In this document: positions 58,340-64,000 of the stretch, in pieces
Layout of the letters: each line of letters opens with the position of its first letter
How positions within the stretch are numbered: position 1 is the first letter of the stretch
From: Datisca glomerata
Lineage: Eukaryota; Streptophyta; Magnoliopsida; Cucurbitales; Datiscaceae
Direction of reading: 5' to 3'
Length of the DNA: 64,000 nucleotides
Assembly: GCA_003255025.1 (NCBI GenBank)
Contig: QANY01011336.1
Span: 2,759,311-2,823,310 of the forward strand
The notes under the pieces: model-generated
Databases searched by the model: none
Told to the model about the DNA's origin: nothing
What the model saw: the letters and a program-made list of their open reading frames with translations, nothing else
Position numbers and translations under genes: made by a program

Positions 58340-60373
58340 CTTCTCAATGTCAAAATGAAGAAGAAAAGCTTTAGAAGGCTTGAGGAAACTAAGTCTCTCC
58401 CTAAACAGAAACATAACATATTTCTGAATAAAAGAAATTTCTAAGATTTAACCCAGAAAAATCCTTCTATTCCTTTGAAGTCAAATACAATAAATCATAG
58501 TAGAAAAAATAAGTCTAGCCTGGAGTGTCGTGGAAGGGTCAGAGTGAGTAATCTACATAAGCCAGCATAAGAAGATCTCCCATGAAGAAATTGTGCAAAA
58601 CAAGGTACATCTGGTAAAGAGATCCATCAATACACTATTAATAACAGGCAAAGGAGAAACAAATGAACTACAGACTCAGAACTTGTGGTGCAGAAGTCGC
58701 ATTCCAGACCGACAGTAGAACTCGAATGAGAAATTTTATCTTTGGTGGAAAGTTTTTAAGACATGCAAGCCAATGAATGAAAGAACACTTGAGAATATGT
58801 CCTGAAAACCAAATAAAAGACACCCTAGAAATTTTTTATCTATGTTGCATCAAACTATTGTATGTGGATTGGATGGAGAAGGAACCTGAAGGAGATGCAG
58901 ACTAAGTCCATGAATCTTCATTAATGGCATTAGGGTTTGCAAGGTCCAACCTAAAGCCCCAACTAGACATGATAATAACAAGATTATGGTTGGTCCAACA
59001 CCATATACCATCTCTTCTCAGAATTGAAAGGGGGAAGTTAAGGGGAACACTGGAGCACACAACCAAGTTAGGGTCACCTACAAAATATAAAATACCATTA
59101 CGATGCCAGGGGTCGGTAAATAAAGATAATTTGGATCTATCCACCAATCTTGGCCTAGCAAAACTGGGACATTTTATCCTTGATCTTGAAGAGTTTCCTC
59201 CACGACCTAGAAGGATCTGTAGGAAGCTTCACAGTAAAGATAAAATGTTTCTTCAGGAGAATATGTTTGCACCAAGCGATCCATAGAGATCCTTAGAATT
59301 AACCACAATCTTCTAGAAGTGTTTTGAGGCAGCCTGGTTCTAAGTAGCCAAATCCTTGATACCCAAGCCACCTTCATCTAAAAGAGAACAAATATCATCC
59401 CAAGCAATTTTGGCTCCCATCATCTTCTCTGTGTTATTGTTCTAAAAAAATCCTCAAAACAGAAGTGATTTTCTTCATGACAGATTTAGGAATTATAAGA
59501 AGACTAGACTAATAACCTTGAATAGCCAAAATAATAGATTTAATAAGTTGAAGCATGTTTATAAAGGTAAGAAATTTGTTGTCCCAGGCTTTAGTTCTGC
59601 TTATGATCTTGTCAACAAGAAATCCACAATGCACCTTATTTAATATGGTAGAAATTAAATGGATCCCTAGGTATTTGGCTAGGAGAATACCTTTAGTGAA
59701 ACCATTTTTTGCAATAATATCAGCTTGTACAGAATCCTCCACCCCAGAGAAGAATACAATACTTTTAGAAACATCAGGATGTAAACTAGATAAGTTGCTA
59801 AAAAGATTAATACCATCCTTTACAATTTTAATAGAACTAAGGTCATATTTGCAGAAAATCAAAAGATCAACAGCAAAACATAAGTTAACAATTGTATCTT
59901 TCTTACACCTCTAATGGAATTAGAAAAAAGGAGGGTAGCACATTTACTAAGAATGCCTGTGAGAACTTCCATAACCAGCACAAACAGATAGGGGGAAAAG
60001 GAACTCCCTGTCTGAGCCCTCTGCCACCTAGGAAATGACCATGAAGACCTCCATTGAGGTTTATATAATAAGATGGAGTGGTAACAAACTCCATTATCCA
60101 GTCGATAAACATGTTAGGAAAGCCAAAAGACTAGAGAACCTTTCCAAGAAAAAACCAACTCACAGTGTTATAAGCCTTAAGAATGTCCACTTTTAAGGTG
60201 CATCTAAGACTATTATTATGTATGTGATATCCTCTCATGATTTCTTGAGTAAGAAGAATATTATCTAAGATAGCTCTACCAGGAGCAAAAGTAGTCTGAT
60301 TTGGGCTCACCAGACTAGGCAGAATATTATTGAGATGGCCCTACCAGGAATAAAAGCAGTGAGAAGAATTTGT
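58340..60373 (-). mobile_element. L1-like LINE remnant (LINE-2), 5' truncated
   Basis: Minus-strand non-LTR RT fragments with the 3' region towards 58340. It is distinct from the 13595-18890 LINE but of the same general type. The 5' part (ORF1, endonuclease, first RT blocks) is missing, as is common for LINEs. Its upstream limit here is the hAT element at 60382. Small internal repeats of CTACCAGGARNAAAAG occur at 60279 and 60341. Confidence 0.75.
58902..60112 (-). pseudogene. LINE-2 reverse transcriptase and 3' ORF2 remnant
   Basis: Minus strand: 60112-59903 reads FLGGRGLRQGVPFPPICLCW, corresponding to the RGLRQGDPLSPYLF block of LINE RT. An FCKYD.. stretch follows near 59850, then DSVQADIIAKNGFTKGILLA, KYLGIHLIST (usual YLGIPL) and SRTKAWDNKFLTFINMLQLI at 59862-59509. 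The 59147-58902 frame (LSLFTDPWHRNGILYFVGDP) fits the later segment (W..G.PW...G). Stops and shifts separate these blocks. It has no FADD active-site box that I could read intact. Confidence 0.75.
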
Positions 60374-60381
60374 ATTCTTAG

Positions 60382-61138
60382 CAAGGTTGTCAGGATCATA
60401 TTTTTTACTTAGATCAGTGGAGGGGTCTTTTGAATCGGATCGAGGATCATAAGATCTTAGTATATGTTAATTACTATAATAATAAAAAAATTGTGATCCT
60501 TAAAAAACAAATTAACTATTTCTAACTAAAATTAAATAATGAAAATAAGTTTTCCTCTACTTTATAAATGACTGGAATTTATAATATCTCAAAATAGTCA
60601 ACCCAAGCTGGATCTCAAACATATAATTTTTTAAGTTCCTCAAAATAATTTCATAAATGAATCAGTTTAATGAGTAAAGCAACATAGACAATTCATATTA
60701 AATTTCTTTAGTTTCTCAAAATTAAAATTATAAAATTAAATTTTAGAGAAAGTTTTCACCGAAAACTACTTTGCTCTTAATATCATAAACAAACAAATAA
60801 AATTTTATAAATTCAAATATTTGTGTGAGAAAGTACGAGTCAAAGCCCATAGAATATTGCAGAGATTTAATAATTTTGATTTATGACAACCTATTAACCA
60901 GGAGATAGGCTTCAATTCCATCAAATTGGGCTTAGGGAGGCTTAAGAGGTGGGCTGAAACATTCAACCCTTTGAAAAAAATTAAGAGATTGGTAGGATCA
61001 GTACGATCCTACCAATCATATTCCTATCTACCACGATCCTATGAGATTACGATTTTATACTTGATCCAGATTGTTTGGTGGTTATGAGATTGTAAATCGT
61101 ACGATTCTACGATCTGGATCGTAATTTTGACAACATTG
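60382..61138. mobile_element. Non-autonomous hAT element
   Basis: The ends are CAAGGTTGTCAGGAT and, in reverse complement, CAATGTTGTCAAAAT. Eleven-base termini match at 10 positions and fit the CAAGGTTGTCAAAA-type plant hAT ends. The flanking direct repeat ATTCTTAG (60374-60381 and 61139-61146) is perfect and 8 bp long. The interior carries multiple GATCGTA/TACGATC and GGATCGT motifs near both ends. No transposase present. Confidence 0.9.
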
Positions 61139-61146
61139 ATTCTTAG

Positions 61147-63667
61147 AGTATCAGTTTCTATTATATTTTTAAAGTATATGATGCTACATGTAGTGTACTA
61201 TTCTTTCTAATTTTAAAAACTTTTCATCATCTTCTTAAAATATGAATATAATATTTTATTTAGTTTTAAAAATATGACAGTAAGTTGATAAAAAAAATTA
61301 AATATTCAATACTTGTTTGGCCTCTCGATCCAAACTGACTCCCCTAGCCCTAACACAGTCTTGAGACAAAAGAAACGTGACTCAATTAGGGAACTAGTCC
61401 ACTATAGGAAAATAAGAAAGATAATAGCTCAAATTAGTAAATTACATAAATGATTGAATTTACTAGTAGCCCAGCATGAAAACCTAACAAAAATAGTGAA
61501 GTGGCGAAAATACTCTTACTAACAAAAGGAAGCCTTGGCTCCCTCACGTATCATTTCAGTGAAAAATCATGAAGAAACAAAACCCTAGCTCCAAGCTCTC
61601 TCAAGAGCAACGCGAAGAAACCCTACGAAACGATATGTCCGCTGTGAAATCTAAGAGAAAATCATCGTGATAGATATGGGATTCACAAAATACAAAGAAA
61701 CGCGAAGGTCAAAACAAAAGGTAAGTTTTTTGTGCTTGCGATTTAGGCTTAATTTGAAGTTCATGCCTTATTTTTCTGAGATTTGTGATTGTTATAAGTT
61801 TTTTCTTAGTTTATTTGAGTTTTTTTTTTATGAAACTAACTTATTAGACCTATTTTACGAGTTAACAATTTGTCCCTATGTTTTGCTCTGTTTTCTAAAG
61901 ACAAACCAATGTATTTTCTATATTTTACAGATTTCTTGTACTTAAGATTTGTTATGTGATATATTATTTATTATACACATTGAGTATATGCTTATATATT
62001 ACATAATTATATACTGTATAATTACATCTTATTTTGTATGTCATCATAACTTATTGATTGTTATTATTATTTTTTGTTCTTAAATACAAGATGGTTAATA
62101 ATCCATAGTTCGTCTTTATGATGATAATAGATGAATGGAGAAACTACATTAAGTATAAACTGAAACCATTGTTGGTTGTAAGATGCATCACATGATGTGT
62201 TTTTAAGTAAATATAATAATATATGTGGCCAAATTTATTATGTCAATGATAATGTCCAACGTCAAGTTTATTAGCAATGTTAAAACTTTCAATTATGTAT
62301 ATTTTATATACACATAATATAGTATCATATTTGTACTTGCAGTAAATAATCATATACCCATCACTTAAAAATATTTATGAAATATTATACTCATCATCAT
62401 AAATCAGTATCAATCCTTAAAATCATTTCAAACTATACTTCTATCATAAAAGAATATCATTCATTACAAAATTCATATATATCATTAGAAGTTTACTATT
62501 CATCATCGTATCAACAATATCCATCATAATTGTCATAGAAACTATGAGTACATAAATAAATACTACACTATACAATAATGTACTATGAGTACATAGCTAT
62601 AATAAAAAATTATTACATGATGTATATAATAATATACTATGAGTACATAAATATACTATCAGTATGTAAGTATAAATACAGTCTACAATTATATGCCATA
62701 TAGTATATGGTTATATACTATATTACATTAATTATAAAAATCTGTAGAAAATTGTATACGCATAAAATCTACAAAGAATGAAAATTTATAATCGATCTTA
62801 TCACTGTCTATAACAAAAAATTGCAGAAAACCTAAATGAAACTTAAAATCCCTAAAATCTAAAATTAGATATGACATGTAAACCCATATTTTTAAATAAT
62901 TTTGTAACAATGTTGTAAAAGAGAAACCTAAAGCAAACAATTTCGGCCGCGAAACGAAACCAAATCAACAAAAAAATATCTTGCTATTTATGTTAGGAAT
63001 ATGAAGGAATAACGAAATGGAGAAGATAAAAAACTGAAATCAAAGAAGCTCAAAATCTATTATACAATTGACGTCTCAGTCTCGAAGTTGTGAATGAGCT
63101 GCGGGAAGAAATGAAGAAGAAGAAAGATAAAACCTAAAACAAAAAATCTGTTATAATAAGGGCATATAAGTAAAATAATATTGAGAATCTTAACTAAGTA
63201 ATTTACCTTTTCTCAAATTCAGCCATATTTACAAAATAACAAAATAAAGGACATTAAATTAAAAGAAAAACTTAAATTAGCTTAATTACCTAAATTACCC
63301 AAGAAACATCCCGCCATATACAATATATCTAAAGTCTAAGTCTGGGTGCTCTCGAGCACACATCCCTTAAACCTAAATTGGTTGAGTGAAATCAATCGAC
63401 ATCAAATTGAATAACCTTTGAACAAAACCCCCAACTAAAGATGGAAGTACTTGGGTAAGAGAAAATCTAGGAGTGTTCAAATTTTCCATGAACCGTGTTG
63501 ATGCCGAAAACTTCAACGGTGATGTTGCATGCAATCTCCCATCTGGCAGCCGAAAATCTCAAAAGTACTGATACCTGTCATCATTACTAAGTATGATCGT
63601 ACTCCTGGCGGGGATCTGCAAAACACAAACAAAGAATCCGAAAGCGAGGAGAATGTGTGGTGGTTGC
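61147..63667. other. AT-rich intergenic DNA, no convincing gene
   Basis: A short plus-strand frame at 61569-61670 lies in more balanced sequence that looks like a captured first exon (see that entry). 62290-62720 is rich in ATATACTATGAGTACATA-like phrases. 63340-63660 is more balanced in composition, but no frame stays open. Weakly similar inverted stretches near 61420 and 63210 may mark a MULE-like element. Confidence 0.4.
61569..61670 (+). other. Short possible exon fragment, 33 codons
   Basis: ATG at 61569 opens MKKQNPSSKLSQEQREETLR, then NDMSAVKSKRKSS and TGA. A GTAAGT donor-like site follows at ~61722. No homology recognised. It could be a first-exon relic captured by a transposon, or chance. 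Confidence 0.2.
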
Positions 63668-64000
63668 TAGAGGTGTTCACGGTTTTATTCGGTCGATTAT
63701 TTGGGTAAAAAATGAACCGAACCGAAACTCACGGTTCGATCCTAAGCCAAACCAAACAAAACCATGAGTCTCATATGAACGAATCGAACCAAACCGTGAC
63801 TTACGGTTTGGTTCATCGGTTTGACTGAAGATTCCTCTACAGTTTATTTTTTAGTAGATTTTCATTCTTAAACCTAAAATTTCATGTCTAGCCACCTAAA
63901 AAAGCATTAAATTCATCACAAATCACAAATCTAGCAACATTTAAACAAATCTAAAAAGAACCTCAACCTGAACTTTCATATCTCGAATTTATCGCAAATA
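63668..64000. mobile_element. Start of a hAT-like repeat, running off the window
   Basis: TAGAGGTGTTCACGGTTTT resembles the start of plant hAT-type repeats of the TAGGGGTGTTCACGGTTCGG type. Dense alternating AACCGAACC, CGGTTTGG and CACGGTTCG motifs follow in both orientations, typical of their subterminal regions. The other end is beyond 64000. Confidence 0.55.

Noticed and set aside
1..64000. rRNA genes, organellar insertions, or a second intact host gene
   Set aside because: I saw no rRNA-like or organelle-like blocks. Apart from the NT-C2 gene, every longer frame is either transposon-derived or without supporting features.

Overview
The window is a stretch of nuclear DNA from a flowering plant, most likely a eudicot. 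It is AT-rich, has canonical GT-AG introns, and carries plant-type transposable elements (Ogre/Tat-like Ty3-gypsy, Ty1-copia, L1-like LINEs, MULEs, hAT elements). I cannot name the species. It holds one clearly intact protein-coding gene. Nearly everything else is transposon sequence at different stages of decay, often nested.

Layout. 495-12555: a minus-strand Ogre/Tat-like LTR retrotransposon with two ~2.4 kb LTRs, a gag remnant, no recognisable pol, and a dimeric ~139-bp tandem repeat beside its 3' LTR. 13595-18890: a plus-strand LINE with ORF1, endonuclease, RT and zf-RVT remnants and an internal 504-bp tandem duplication. 19013-20325: a non-autonomous hAT-like element with a perfect 8-bp target-site duplication (TSD). 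20334-25300: no gene, but a seed-promoter-like patch (22395-22720) and a GC-rich minisatellite (23944-24138). 25305-27515: a foldback-type element with arms of ~450 bp and clusters of a palindromic 31-bp repeat. 27640-29262: a MULE-like element lying upstream of the gene.

30839-39150 (+): a ten-coding-exon gene for a ~1915-residue protein with an N-terminal NT-C2 (C2-like) domain followed by very long coiled coils. It has a 5'-UTR intron, an upstream ORF, and a 329-bp MITE in one intron with a perfect 9-bp TSD.

40340-58310 is a nested, tandemly duplicated locus. A minus-strand MuDR-type MULE was hit at one CCAAT site by a minus-strand Ty1-copia element with ~2.2 kb LTRs. The locus was then apparently duplicated. 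The left copy keeps the copia internal region, whose RT/RNase H part contains a ~690-bp inversion and a filler-patched deletion. It was also invaded by a second, plus-strand copia element. In the right copy the same copia insertion is a solo LTR with an intact CCAAT TSD. A decayed minus-strand LINE (58340-60373), a hAT element with an 8-bp TSD (60382-61138), AT-rich DNA without a convincing gene, and the start of another hAT-like repeat (63668 to the edge) complete the window.

The genes do not form a pathway. The biology here is one large coiled-coil gene within a history of nested insertion, duplication, inversion and filler-DNA repair. I see no new enzymatic system. The most unusual structures are the foldback element with palindromic 31-bp arrays and the rearranged copia/MULE locus.
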